Part shown: piece after piece, positions 33,728 through 40,414 of the stretch
How the letters are laid out: each line of letters opens with the position of its first letter
How positions within the stretch are numbered: the stretch's first letter is position 1
Source: an uncultured Marinobacterium sp.
Lineage (GTDB): Bacteria > Pseudomonadota > Gammaproteobacteria > Pseudomonadales > Balneatricaceae
NCBI GenBank assembly: GCA_947501565.1
Contig: CANMWJ010000026.1
Coordinates: forward strand, 1-40,414
Reading direction: 5' to 3'
DNA: 40,414 bases
The notes under the pieces: generated by a model
Told to the model about the DNA's origin: nothing
The model's database searches: none
What the model saw: only the letters and a program-made list of their open reading frames with translations
Program-made: the position numbers and the translations under genes

Positions 33728-33961
33728 CATATTTTGTTTTGTTCTTTTTTCACACACAAAATCAGCAGAGATTCGGCTACAGCCCACTATTTTCGGGTGA
33801 TATAGGGGGATGAACGTTTACAGGGATTACGGTGAAAAATGAAAAACACGGTGAAAAACCGACGGCTGATAACCGGAGCGTGGCACGGAGCCCTGCTCTT
33901 GGGTAAGCCATTTATGCAGTTAGATAACGGTATAATTATTTGTCATTTCGATGGCTGGTGT
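33728..33961. other. Non-coding gap between oxidase promoter and REP
   Basis: About 230 bases without a supported gene. A short GGTGAAAAA direct repeat occurs around 33830-33860. The rest shows no hairpin or conserved motif that I can see. Confidence 0.4.
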
Positions 33962-34035
33962 GTTGGGAGTCGCTGGCGCTCGTCGCCAACCTACAGGCAC
34001 GATGTAGGTTGGCGACGAGCGAAGCGACTCCCAAC
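33962..34035. repeat. REP-type palindrome, copy C
   Basis: Left arm GTTGGGAGTCGCTGGCGCTC... pairs with the GTAGGTTGGCGACGAGCG-led right arm ending ACTCCCAAC. It is nearly identical to the copy at 13823-13894 and is followed 26 bases later by the GTCCCC palindrome, the same pair that occurs at 35246-35398. Confidence 0.9.
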
Positions 34036-34055
34036 AATAAAAAACAAACGGGAAC

Positions 34056-34112
34056 AAAAAAGGGACAGATCTATTTTCCGCACACATATACGGAAAATAG
34101 ATCTGTCCCCTT
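34056..34112 (-). terminator. GTCCCC palindrome acting as azlCD terminator
   Basis: GGGACAGATCTATTTTCCG (34062-34080) is exactly complementary to CGGAAAATAGATCTGTCCC (34091-34109), a 19-bp perfect stem. On the minus strand it is followed by six T residues, making a strong terminator 20 bases past azlD. It is also a repeat: a close copy lies at 35341-35394 and a single arm at the folD end. Confidence 0.85.
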
Positions 34113-34131
34113 AATTAATGAGAGAGAAATC

Positions 34132-34440
34132 TCAGATCTGGCGCACCAGCGCTGCAGCCGCCACGCCCGCAGAGATCGCCAGCAGAGGTTGTCTGGAGAG
34201 CAGCATCACCACTGCAGTGGTCACCAATGCCAAGCGAGCGCCCATATCCCCCGCCGCGGCCATCGGGACGAGAAGTGCGACAAACACCGAACCGGACATC
34301 GCATGAATAAACCGCTTTACCCGGTCACCGATGGGCACGAAAGACATCACAAACACACCGCCCCAGCGGGTGCTCAGGGTAACCAGCGTCATCACCAACA
34401 CAATGATAAATGCGCCAAACCCTGCCGTTTCGATACTCAT
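34132..34440 (-). CDS. azlD: AzlD branched-chain amino acid exporter subunit
   Basis: The 102-residue membrane protein has about three or four hydrophobic helices and the AzlD layout (LSTRWGGVFVMSFVP near residue 22). With AzlC it forms an exporter for branched-chain amino acids or related compounds. Its ATG overlaps the azlC stop by four bases (ATGA), so translation is coupled. Confidence 0.9.
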   Translation of the reverse strand: MSIETAGFGAFIIVLVMTLVTLSTRWGGVFVMSFVPIGDRVKRFIHAMSGSVFVALLVPMAAAGDMGARLALVTTAVVMLLSRQPLLAISAGVAAAALVRQI

Positions 34441-35147
34441 CGCTTGCTCCCTTTCAGGAATAAGCCCGCGACACCACCAGCAAGCGCGCCAACGATCACG
34501 TGGCTGTTCTCAGGCAGATACCAGTACGCCATCAAGGATGAGGTGCCCGCGATCGTCCAGATCACCAGCATCCGCAGGTTCTTCTCACCGCCCAACAAGA
34601 TGGCGAGCAGGAAACATCCCAACACCACATCCAGCCCGATCGCTTTAGGATTACTGAGCAGACTGCCGAAGTAGATACCCAGCCAGGAGCCAAACACCCA
34701 GAAGGTCCAGAGGGCGAGCCCACCCCCGAGCAATAAACCAAACCCGGGCCTGCCTGCGGTAAACGCCTGCATTGCCATCGCCCAGTTGGCGTCGGATGAA
34801 AGCATCATCAGCCCGTAACGTTGTGACGGGGGCAGGTTGCGCAACCAGGGATAGAGCGTTGCGCCCATCAACAGATGGCGGGAGTTGATCGCAAATACCG
34901 TAAATATCATCGTCAGCAGCGGCATCTGGGTGCCCCAAAGCTCCAGCACCGCAAATTGCGCCGCACCGGTGAATACCAGCGCACTCATAATAACAATGGT
35001 CGAGTCGCTCAACCCGGTTTGCTTGGCCGCCAGACCGAAGGCCAGACCAAAGGCGATCACAAACAGCGAGATCGGTGCCAGCTGTTTAAAGCCGGACCAG
35101 ACCAGTGATCTGTTCAGGTGATGCAGCTCTTCAGTCTTAACGGTCAT
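34437..35147 (-). CDS. azlC: AzlC branched-chain amino acid exporter subunit
   Basis: The 236-residue membrane protein has the AzlC/YgaZ pattern: FVIAFGLAFGLAAKQTGLS at about 27-45, SALVFTGAAQFAVLELW, and AINSRHLLMGATLYPWL. It forms the large subunit with AzlD. The ATG at 35147 (MTVKTEELHH) was chosen as the first with family-like context; the frame extends eight codons upstream. The azlCD pair lies between two composite palindromic repeats in the same orientation and faces the XRE regulator's terminator. Confidence 0.92.
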   Translation of the reverse strand: MTVKTEELHHLNRSLVWSGFKQLAPISLFVIAFGLAFGLAAKQTGLSDSTIVIMSALVFTGAAQFAVLELWGTQMPLLTMIFTVFAINSRHLLMGATLYPWLRNLPPSQRYGLMMLSSDANWAMAMQAFTAGRPGFGLLLGGGLALWTFWVFGSWLGIYFGSLLSNPKAIGLDVVLGCFLLAILLGGEKNLRMLVIWTIAGTSSLMAYWYLPENSHVIVGALAGGVAGLFLKGSKR

Positions 35148-35245
35148 TATTCCGCGTTCCTTAATACACAAATTTCCACGGGACTATGCCCGACTTCCGA
35201 TCCGGATGGAATCCATAAATTCACGCAGCCGTCATTCTTTTATTT

Positions 35246-35324
35246 TGGGGGTCGCTGCACTCGCTCCAACCACCCCAATGTACCCACCGGCGTAGGTTGG
35301 CGACGAGCGCTGGCGACTCCCAAC
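35246..35324. repeat. REP-type palindrome, degenerate copy E
   Basis: The right arm (35292-35324, starting CGTAGGTTGGCGACGAGCG less its first base) matches copies A and C, while the left arm (35246-35273) has diverged. With the terminator palindrome that follows it forms the right-hand twin of the composite at 33962-34112. Confidence 0.75.
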
Positions 35325-35334
35325 AGAAGACAAT

Positions 35335-35398
35335 AAAAAAGGGGGCAGATCTATTTTTTCCTAACCTAATGCATAGGAAAAATAGATCTGTCCCCTTA
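35335..35398 (-). terminator. GTCCCC palindrome acting as terminator of the XRE gene
   Basis: Left arm 35341-35363 (GGGGGCAGATCTATTTT...) pairs with right arm 35373-35394 (TAGGAAAAATAGATCTGTCC...) with a single mismatch. On the minus strand a run of six T residues follows. It lies 36 bases past the XRE stop codon. Confidence 0.8.
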
Positions 35399-35433
35399 AG
35401 GATCACTAAAGGATGTATTGTGCCTAATAGTGC

Positions 35434-36027
35434 TTAATAACCACCGCCCACGATGGTCCAGACCACCACGCATTCCTGATCGTCAGAAGGGTTACGCACC
35501 CAATGGGCTTCTTCGCCGGTGAGAGAGAAACTATCACCCGCCTGCAGCAGGAAACGTTTATCGCCCACCCCAAGTTCCAGCATGCCCGATTGGACAAAAC
35601 CGCCCTCTTCCCCTTTACGTTCACGGGATTCGGTGCTGCCCGCCCCGGGGGCAAAGGTGGTCAGAATCATCTGCAGCTGATCGCTAAGCCGCGGTGAAAG
35701 AAGCTCCTCTCGAATACCGGTACCGGAAAAGTTAAGGCTGCGGCGGGCGTCACTGCGAACTATATAGTTCAGCTCTTCCATTGGCGCTTCACTGTCGGCG
35801 TGGAAAAACCAGCTGATCTGGACACCCAGTACTTCACAGATACGCTGCAGTACCGGAATCGGTAACGCGGATACACCGCGCTCTACCTGGCTGACATAAC
35901 CGACAGAGCGGTCTATCTTCTCTGCCATTGTAGTGAGGGTGATCTTCTTGGCTTTTCGCAGGTCGCGGATCTGGCGACCGATGCGCAGGTTTTCTGCATC
36001 TGCGCTGCCCTTATCTGTCTGACTCAT
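35434..36027 (-). CDS. XRE-family regulator with C-terminal cupin domain
   Basis: The 197-residue protein has an N-terminal helix-turn-helix of the Cro/C1 type (about 16-70, with TLTTMAEKIDRSVGYVSQVERG) and a C-terminal cupin (about 120-195, ending GDSFSLTGEEAHWVRNPSDD). This is the architecture of PuuR-like regulators that sense amines, amino acids or related compounds. It is divergent from the TRAP transporter operon, with palindromes between them, and close to azlCD and the amine oxidase. It is therefore the best local candidate for control of uptake and perhaps of the 28-bp elements at 31.6 and 33.7 kb (inference). Confidence 0.92.
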   Translation of the reverse strand: MSQTDKGSADAENLRIGRQIRDLRKAKKITLTTMAEKIDRSVGYVSQVERGVSALPIPVLQRICEVLGVQISWFFHADSEAPMEELNYIVRSDARRSLNFSGTGIREELLSPRLSDQLQMILTTFAPGAGSTESRERKGEEGGFVQSGMLELGVGDKRFLLQAGDSFSLTGEEAHWVRNPSDDQECVVVWTIVGGGY

Positions 36028-36139
36028 ACCTATACTGTTACTTCCAAATCCTGACCGAAAACCTGAACGATCGTTACCCGTACCAGCACCGCTTACAACA
36101 TATAACCATGCAGTGCTTTCAAGTGATCTTCAGTCTTTA

Positions 36140-36218
36140 TTCACTTATGACTATACACACTCATTAAAGTGAAGGTTATAAGACAAATTTCATACATTCT
36201 ATGGTTATAGTCTATAAC
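36140..36218. promoter_or_regulatory. Palindromes in the XRE/TRAP divergent region
   Basis: TTCACTT (36140-36146) and AAGTGAA (36167-36173) are exact inverted repeats 20 bases apart. GTTATAGTCTATAAC (36204-36218) is a 15-bp palindrome with a central T, and its half GGTTATA also occurs at 36174-36180. These AT-rich sites, 110-190 bases before the XRE start, are likely operators for the XRE regulator and the place of the dctP promoter. Confidence 0.6.
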
Positions 36219-36411
36219 TTTCATTTATTTAACATGGTTAGCGAATTAAGTGAGAGTAGCTGGCCGCTATACGGAGCGCTTTGTTCATATTTTGAACAAA
36301 GCCTGTTTTTCAGGCAGTTAGTGGCTCTAATACCTAAGAGTGAACGGCCTCCAGTTCCACTGTTCTCAACTATAGTTAGGACAATGGAACGACCTTGAAA
36401 AGCCAACAACC

Positions 36412-36553
36412 ACGGGGCTTTCAGGCTGGCTCCAATCCACTCGGAGAGCTGGCCCTAAACAAGAAAATCTCAGAGGTTGAGTATGTATAGCATTATCACG
36501 CTGAGATTCTGAAACCTGTTGGTAACACCACAGTCACATTAACCAGATTTTCA
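36412..36553 (+). promoter_or_regulatory. 5' part of the long dctP leader, stem-loops
   Basis: Two strong stems can be drawn: AAAGCC with GGCTTT (about 36413-36432) and GGCTGGCT with AGCTGGCC including two G-T pairs (about 36424-36455). AATCTCAG also pairs with CTGAGATT further on (about 36466-36515). The leader carries no credible gene; a 65-codon frame at 36201-36398 lacks any coding sign. Confidence 0.4.
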
Positions 36554-36662
36554 GGGAGTGATGATGGCCCGGAAACATCAGATACGACCGCCGGCTAGCA
36601 GAGCGGCAATCCAGATCAGGTTTCCGGGTCGGCCAGCGCAAGCTGACCACCATGACTCTCCC
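36554..36662 (+). promoter_or_regulatory. Three-way-junction leader RNA upstream of dctP, candidate riboswitch
   Basis: P1 is GGGAG (36554-36558) with CTCCC (36658-36662), continued by ATGG (36564-36567) with CCAT (36650-36653). P2 is CCCGGAAAC (36568-36576) with GTTTCCGGG (36620-36628), a perfect 9-bp stem around an internal domain with GCCG/CGGC. P3 is GGCCAGC-GCAA-GCTGACC (36631-36648) with a GNRA tetraloop. The last two bases of P1 overlap the hairpin before the ribosome site, so the two could be mutually exclusive. I cannot match it to a known class. Confidence 0.55.
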
Positions 36663-36682
36663 ACCCGTCTTAGGATGGGTGG
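36661..36682 (+). promoter_or_regulatory. Hairpin just upstream of the dctP ribosome site
   Basis: CCACCCGTC pairs with GATGGGTGG around a TTAG loop (nine pairs, one G-T). It ends 12 bases before the AGGAG of dctP. No T-run follows, so it is not a terminator. It is placed to affect translation or mRNA stability. Confidence 0.65.
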
Positions 36683-36705
36683 ATCAAAAAATTCAGGAGT
36701 TACTT

Positions 36706-37710
36706 ATGAAACATAAGAATAAGATCGCAAAAGTACTTTCCCTGACGGCGGGCCTGCTCTTCTCTGCCAGCTCCATGGCTGCTAACTGGAACATCGCTGT
36801 TGGTGACGGCGGCGGCAGTGCTCAGGAAGCACTGGGTTTGAAGTTCATCGAAGCCCTGGAGCAGAAAACCGGCGGTAAACACTCCGCGAAACTGTTCCTC
36901 AACGGCCAGCTGGGTTCCGAGCAGGACACAGTAAACGACGCCGCTCTGGGCACTCTGGATTTCTCCATCCTGGCCAGCAACAACCTGGCTCCTTTCTCCC
37001 CTACTCTGGGCATTCTCTCTCTGCCATACATCTTCGAAAACCTGGATCAGGCTCAGAAGACTGTTGAAGGCCCTGTCGGTGAAGAACTGGTTAAAAACAC
37101 CGTTCGTGACACCGGCGTGCGCATCCTGGGCTGGACCTACTCCGGTTTCCGCGTACTGAGTAACTCCAAGCAGCCAATCCAGAAACTGGCTGACCTGGAC
37201 GGCGTAGTGGTTCGTGTTCCTAAGAACGAGATCATGATCGACACGTACAAGTCCTGGGGTAACAACCCAACTCCAATGGCTTGGTCTGAAACCTTCACCG
37301 CTCTGCAGCAGGGCGTTGTAGACGGTCAGGACACTCCTTACACCACTATCTACGCAATGAAGTTCGGTGAAGTACAGAAGTACATCACTGACCTGCACTA
37401 CCTGTTCCTGCTGGAGCCGCTGATCATCTCTGAATCCCTGTTCCAGGATCAGAACGCTGCGACTCAGAAAGCAATTCTGGAAGCGGGTAAAGAAGCGACT
37501 GCATACAGCTTGCAGTGGCTGCAAGAGAAAGAAGCAATCATCAAGAAAGAGCTGGTTAGCAAGTACGGCATGCAGATCCACTCTCTGCAGGACGAAGCTG
37601 AGTGGGCAAAACGTGCTCAGCAGGCTGTATGGCCTAAGTTCTACGAGTCTGTAGGCGGTAAAGAGAAAGTTAACGAGCTGCTGCGCTCTCTGGGACGTGA
37701 TGAAGTCTAA
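36706..37710 (+). CDS. dctP: TRAP transporter substrate-binding protein (DctP family)
   Basis: The 334-residue protein has a signal peptide (cleavage near SSMA-A, residues 23-26) and the DctP fold. The ligand-carboxylate arginine of TRAP binding proteins is expected in VVVRVPKNE (about 167-175), and further family segments are FSILASNNLAPFSP, SLPYIFENLDQA and WSETFTALQQGVVDGQ. It binds a small organic anion or zwitterion in the periplasm. The ATG at 36706 has an AGGAG site six bases upstream; the frame extends to 36652 without support. Codon use is strongly biased to C-ending codons, suggesting high expression. It is followed by a stem-loop and dctQM. Confidence 0.93.
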   Translation: MKHKNKIAKVLSLTAGLLFSASSMAANWNIAVGDGGGSAQEALGLKFIEALEQKTGGKHSAKLFLNGQLGSEQDTVNDAALGTLDFSILASNNLAPFSPTLGILSLPYIFENLDQAQKTVEGPVGEELVKNTVRDTGVRILGWTYSGFRVLSNSKQPIQKLADLDGVVVRVPKNEIMIDTYKSWGNNPTPMAWSETFTALQQGVVDGQDTPYTTIYAMKFGEVQKYITDLHYLFLLEPLIISESLFQDQNAATQKAILEAGKEATAYSLQWLQEKEAIIKKELVSKYGMQIHSLQDEAEWAKRAQQAVWPKFYESVGGKEKVNELLRSLGRDEV

Positions 37711-37742
37711 GGTTTAACTGAAACCTGACATCTCATCTATCC

Positions 37743-37774
37743 GGCCCATACATCCCGCCCGGGGTGTATGGGCC
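37743..37774 (+). terminator. Stem-loop between dctP and dctQ
   Basis: GGCCCATACATCCC pairs with GGGGTGTATGGGCC around GCCC (14 pairs, one T-G). No T-run follows. Such stem-loops are typical between the binding-protein and membrane genes of transporters, where they keep binding-protein mRNA more abundant. Confidence 0.75.
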
Positions 37775-37792
37775 CACACCGGAGGCCACGAC

Positions 37793-38353
37793 ATGGGCAG
37801 TAAAATCTTTAAATTTCTTGATAATATCGAAAGCTATATCTGTCGTACGCTGCTGGCCATGTTTGTGACACTGCTGTTTGCACAGATCGTGTCACGCCAG
37901 TTGTTTGGCTACTCCTTTTCATGGAGCGAAGAGCTTTCCGTTTACATGTTTGTCTGGTTTGTGTTCTTTGGCGCCAGCTACGCCGCCAAGCTCGCAGCCC
38001 ACAACCGGGTTACTTTCCAGTACAAAATGATGCCTTCCTGGATGCCACCTATCCTGGAGGTTATCTCCGATCTGATCTGGATCGGCTTCAACTGTTACTT
38101 TGTTTATCTGGCATACGATTTCGTTTTTAACCGCATGAACCTGTTCTGGAAATCGCAGACGCTGGGTGTACCAATGAAGTACATCTACATGATCCTGCCG
38201 ATTGCGTTCGCGCTGATGACTATCCGCATCATTCAGGTGAACTACTACAAGCTGGTTAAAGGCATTGATATCCGTGATCCTGACTCACAAGAGCTCGATG
38301 AGCTGATCGAGCACGATGTCGCCGAAGAAAAGAACAATAAGAACGCCGCATAA
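37793..38353 (+). CDS. dctQ: TRAP transporter small membrane subunit (DctQ)
   Basis: The 186-residue protein has four hydrophobic helices and the DctQ segment FSWSEELSVYMFVWFVFFGA (about 42-61), ending in an acidic tail. It pairs with DctM in the inner membrane. A GGAGG site precedes the ATG. The gene ends 12 bases before dctM. Confidence 0.93.
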   Translation: MGSKIFKFLDNIESYICRTLLAMFVTLLFAQIVSRQLFGYSFSWSEELSVYMFVWFVFFGASYAAKLAAHNRVTFQYKMMPSWMPPILEVISDLIWIGFNCYFVYLAYDFVFNRMNLFWKSQTLGVPMKYIYMILPIAFALMTIRIIQVNYYKLVKGIDIRDPDSQELDELIEHDVAEEKNNKNAA

Positions 38354-38365
38354 TCGGAGCTGATC

Positions 38366-39709
38366 ATGGCTGAATCTTCTATTGTAATGATTTTGTTCGG
38401 GTCCTTTTTGGTCCTGCTGGTGATGGGTGCGCCCGTGACCGTTGCACTCGGTGTTGCGGCCCTGTCATCGTTTCTGTACCTCGATCAGAACCCTATTAAG
38501 TTCGTACAGATTGCATTTACCTCAGTGGGCTCTTTCCCGCTGATGGCACTGCCCTCCTTCATCCTCGCCGGTGCGTTGATGGAAGCGGCGGGTATCTCGA
38601 AACGCCTTGTGCACCTAGCCGAGAGTTTCGCCGGTCCGGTAACCGGTGGTATCTCTGCAGCAGCCGTACTGGCATGTATGTTCTTCGGCGCGATCTCCGG
38701 CTCCGGCCCGGCAACCACTGCCGCGGTAGGCATGCTGATGATCCCGGCGATGGTGAACCGCGGTTACGACAAAGGCTACGCGTCTGCGATTACTGCCTCT
38801 TCCGGTGGTCTGGGTATCGTTATCCCACCATCCATCCCGATGGTAATCTTCGGTATCTCCGCGATCGGTCTGACCGTACCGGCTGAAGCGATTGCACGTC
38901 ACGGTGAATTCCAGAGCGTTTCGATCACTAAGCTGTTCGTCGCGGGCTTCCTACCGGGTCTGGTAATCTCCGGTAGCCTGTTGCTGCTCAACTACATCCG
39001 CTGTAAGCGCCTGGGCTACAAAGGCACCGAAGGTGGTTGGGATATCGCTAACATCATCGACGCGTTCCGCACTGGCTTCTGGTCCATCATGGCGCCGCTG
39101 GTGATCCTGGGTGGTATCTACTCCGGCTTCTTTACGCCGACTGAGTCTGCGATTGTGGCAATCTTCTACACCCTGTTTGTAGGCGTGTTCATCCACAGAG
39201 AGCTGAGCTGGGGCGACCTGTTCCGCTCACTGGAAACCACCACCTGGCTGTCGGGTCGTGTACTGCTGATCCTCTTCACGGCGACTGTGTTCGGTCGTCT
39301 GCTGGTAGAGAATCAGATCCCGGCAATCGTGGCGGAATCCATGCTGAGCCTGACCGATAACCTGTACGTGATCTGGTTCCTGATCATCGCCTTCCTGCTC
39401 TTCGTGGGTATGTTCATGGAGACTCTGGCGGCAATCATGATCCTGACTCCGGTACTGCTGCCGGTAACCTACAACCTGGGTATCGATCCAATTCACTTCG
39501 GTATCGTGATGGTATGTAGTCTGTCGATCGGCTTCTCCACCCCACCACTGGGTGAGAACCTGTTCGTCGCGTCGGGTATATCGAATATCTCGCTGGAAGA
39601 GGTCACCGTGAAGGCTCTGCCGTTCGCACTGATGTCCACCATCGCGGTATTCATCATCGCCTTCTTCCCGGATATCGCACTCTTCCTGCCAAGGCTTTTA
39701 GGCTACTAG
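38366..39709 (+). CDS. dctM: TRAP transporter large membrane subunit (DctM)
   Basis: The 447-residue protein has about twelve membrane helices and the DctM family motifs, such as FFGAISGSGPATTAAVGMLMIPAM (here FFGAISGSGPATT then AAVGMLMIPAM, about 112-135), ASSGGLGIVIPPSIPMVIFG and GFSTPPLGENLFVASGI. It carries the Na+-driven transport path. The TRAP substrate is not determined by sequence; the gene neighbours suggest a methylated or amino compound. Confidence 0.95.
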   Translation: MAESSIVMILFGSFLVLLVMGAPVTVALGVAALSSFLYLDQNPIKFVQIAFTSVGSFPLMALPSFILAGALMEAAGISKRLVHLAESFAGPVTGGISAAAVLACMFFGAISGSGPATTAAVGMLMIPAMVNRGYDKGYASAITASSGGLGIVIPPSIPMVIFGISAIGLTVPAEAIARHGEFQSVSITKLFVAGFLPGLVISGSLLLLNYIRCKRLGYKGTEGGWDIANIIDAFRTGFWSIMAPLVILGGIYSGFFTPTESAIVAIFYTLFVGVFIHRELSWGDLFRSLETTTWLSGRVLLILFTATVFGRLLVENQIPAIVAESMLSLTDNLYVIWFLIIAFLLFVGMFMETLAAIMILTPVLLPVTYNLGIDPIHFGIVMVCSLSIGFSTPPLGENLFVASGISNISLEEVTVKALPFALMSTIAVFIIAFFPDIALFLPRLLGY

Positions 39710-39729
39710 CCAGCCTGATCCGGTCACGC

Positions 39730-39751
39730 CAGCCCCACCACCGTGGGGCTG
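39730..39751 (+). terminator. Stem-loop between dctM and the UspA gene
   Basis: CAGCCCCAC pairs with GTGGGGCTG around CACC. The tail CTTGTATC is poor in T, so it may only partly terminate, letting the UspA gene be expressed at a lower level. Confidence 0.55.
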
Positions 39752-39784
39752 CTTGTATCAGCTTTAGTAACGGGAACTACGCAT

Positions 39785-40285
39785 ATGCTACCTGAAATCC
39801 GCAAAATCCTTTACAGCACAGACCTGTCCAAAGGTTCCACCGCGGCGTTTGAACAGGCGACCTATCTGGCCAAGAAAACCGGTGCCGAGATCCACATCCT
39901 GCATGTGGTTGAGAAGCTCTCCAGCGACGCCAAGATCACCTTCCAGACCTACGTGATGGATTCCAAAAGCCGCCACGATATTCTGAAAGAGCGTGTACAC
40001 CGCGCTGAAGACAAACTGATGGTGCGCCAGGAACACTTCTGGGATGACCTCTATAAAGACGAAGCCGATGTGCGCAAACAGATCAAATCGATCAATGTGG
40101 TAGAGGCCTACCCGGCTGAAACCATCATCAAGTACGCGAAAGATCTGGATGTCGACATGATAGTAATGGGCACACACGAGAAAGGGATCATGCATACCTT
40201 CCTCGGCAGTGTGGCGAAAAACGTGCTTAACCGCTCCCGCAAGCCGGTACTGATTGTGCCGCTGCCGGAGAAAGAGGACGAATAA
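39785..40285 (+). CDS. UspA-family protein linked to the TRAP transporter
   Basis: The 166-residue protein is a single universal-stress-protein domain: it starts MLPEIRKILYSTDLSKG, and ends with the ATP-binding pattern MGTHEKGIMHTFLGSVAKNVLNRS plus PVLIVPLP, which matches the GxxG-9x-G(S/T) motif. TeaD, the UspA protein beside the ectoine TRAP transporter TeaABC, binds ATP and modulates the transporter, so a similar role is likely here. The ATG at 39785 has only a weak site; the frame extends to 39743. It is the last gene of the operon, closed by a strong terminator. Confidence 0.88.
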   Translation: MLPEIRKILYSTDLSKGSTAAFEQATYLAKKTGAEIHILHVVEKLSSDAKITFQTYVMDSKSRHDILKERVHRAEDKLMVRQEHFWDDLYKDEADVRKQIKSINVVEAYPAETIIKYAKDLDVDMIVMGTHEKGIMHTFLGSVAKNVLNRSRKPVLIVPLPEKEDE

Positions 40286-40304
40286 GCCCTTCGCTCAGAA
40301 AAAC

Positions 40305-40337
40305 AGAACCCAGCCAATCGGCTGGGTTCTTTGTTTT
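40305..40337 (+). terminator. Intrinsic terminator of the TRAP operon
   Basis: AGAACCCAGCC pairs with GGCTGGGTTCT around AATC, followed by TTGTTTT. Confidence 0.88.
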
Positions 40338-40377
40338 CAGTGTCTTGTCCTGATATAGGTTGACACTATTTCAGGTT

Positions 40378-40410
40378 AAAAACGCCCGATGCACTTCATC
40401 GGGCGTTTTG
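40378..40410. terminator. Second terminator at the window edge
   Basis: AAAACGCCCGATG pairs with CATCGGGCGTTTT around CACTT, with T- and A-rich flanks that suit both strands. It may close a gene converging from outside the window. An AGTGTC/GACACT inverted repeat (about 40339-40366) precedes it, possibly part of an insertion-sequence end. Confidence 0.75.
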
Positions 40411-40414
40411 TATT

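Noticed and set aside
36201-36398. 65-codon frame in the dctP leader
   Set aside because: No ribosome site, no domain, lies over operator-like palindromes; the region reads better as promoter and leader.

Overview
The window looks like chromosomal DNA of a marine, salt-adapted gammaproteobacterium, most likely from the Oceanospirillales (Marinobacterium/Neptunomonas/Amphritea-like). This rests on gene content only: a TRAP transporter with a linked UspA protein, NhaA, an SbtA-type Na+/bicarbonate permease, a GcvT-fused dimethylglycine-dehydrogenase-like enzyme with its own ETF, and REP-type palindromes with GTAGGTTGG tags. There are no rRNA or tRNA genes, no CRISPR array and no complete insertion sequence.

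Left part (1-7.4 kb): a short GrxB-like protein, an exported metallo-beta-lactamase-fold hydrolase, a cupin and a LysR regulator. Then come nhaA, with a long structured leader that ends in an attenuator-type terminator, and sbtA preceded by a 64-residue membrane protein and divergent from a CbbR-like LysR gene.

7.4-14 kb: an MDR oxidoreductase; a cysteine-sulfinate/glutamate-type PLP decarboxylase; a LysR gene; and a HisD-superfamily dehydrogenase resembling HpsN (sulfopropanediol dehydrogenase), in an operon with a DegT-family aminotransferase. The decarboxylase and HpsN-like promoters share a 43-bp element with identical spacing to a -35/-10 pair. This ties the genes around the LysR gene into one likely regulon, possibly for C3 sulfonates such as cysteinolate, cysteate and taurine (inference).

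14-22.6 kb: a chemoreceptor, an unrecognised three-gene unit (small membrane protein, lipoprotein, 87-residue soluble protein), a degenerate HD-GYP protein, a secreted fasciclin-domain protein, and a LysE/RhtB exporter divergent from a MocR regulator with two clear palindromic operators.

22.6-25.1 kb: an AT-rich island carrying one gene for a GHKL ATPase with a large uncharacterised C-terminal region. It is probably foreign DNA and a possible single-gene defence system.

25.1-33.6 kb, all on the minus strand: etfB-etfA-purU-dmgdh, followed by folD behind its own structured leader, and an ordL/puuB-like oxidase-cupin pair. Together they form an oxidative N-demethylation module: methyl groups go to methylene-THF, FolD gives formyl-THF, PurU releases formate, and electrons leave through ETF. 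The etfB and ordL promoters share a 28-bp operator-like element.

33.9-40.4 kb: azlCD lies between two composite palindromic repeats. Then come an XRE-cupin regulator and, divergently, a TRAP transporter (dctPQM) plus a UspA protein. The dctP leader folds into a three-way junction that could be an undescribed riboswitch.

The strongest candidates for something new are the decarboxylase/LysR/HpsN-like/DegT regulon, the three structured leaders (nhaA, folD, dctP), the GHKL island and the three-gene unit at 16.6-18.0 kb.
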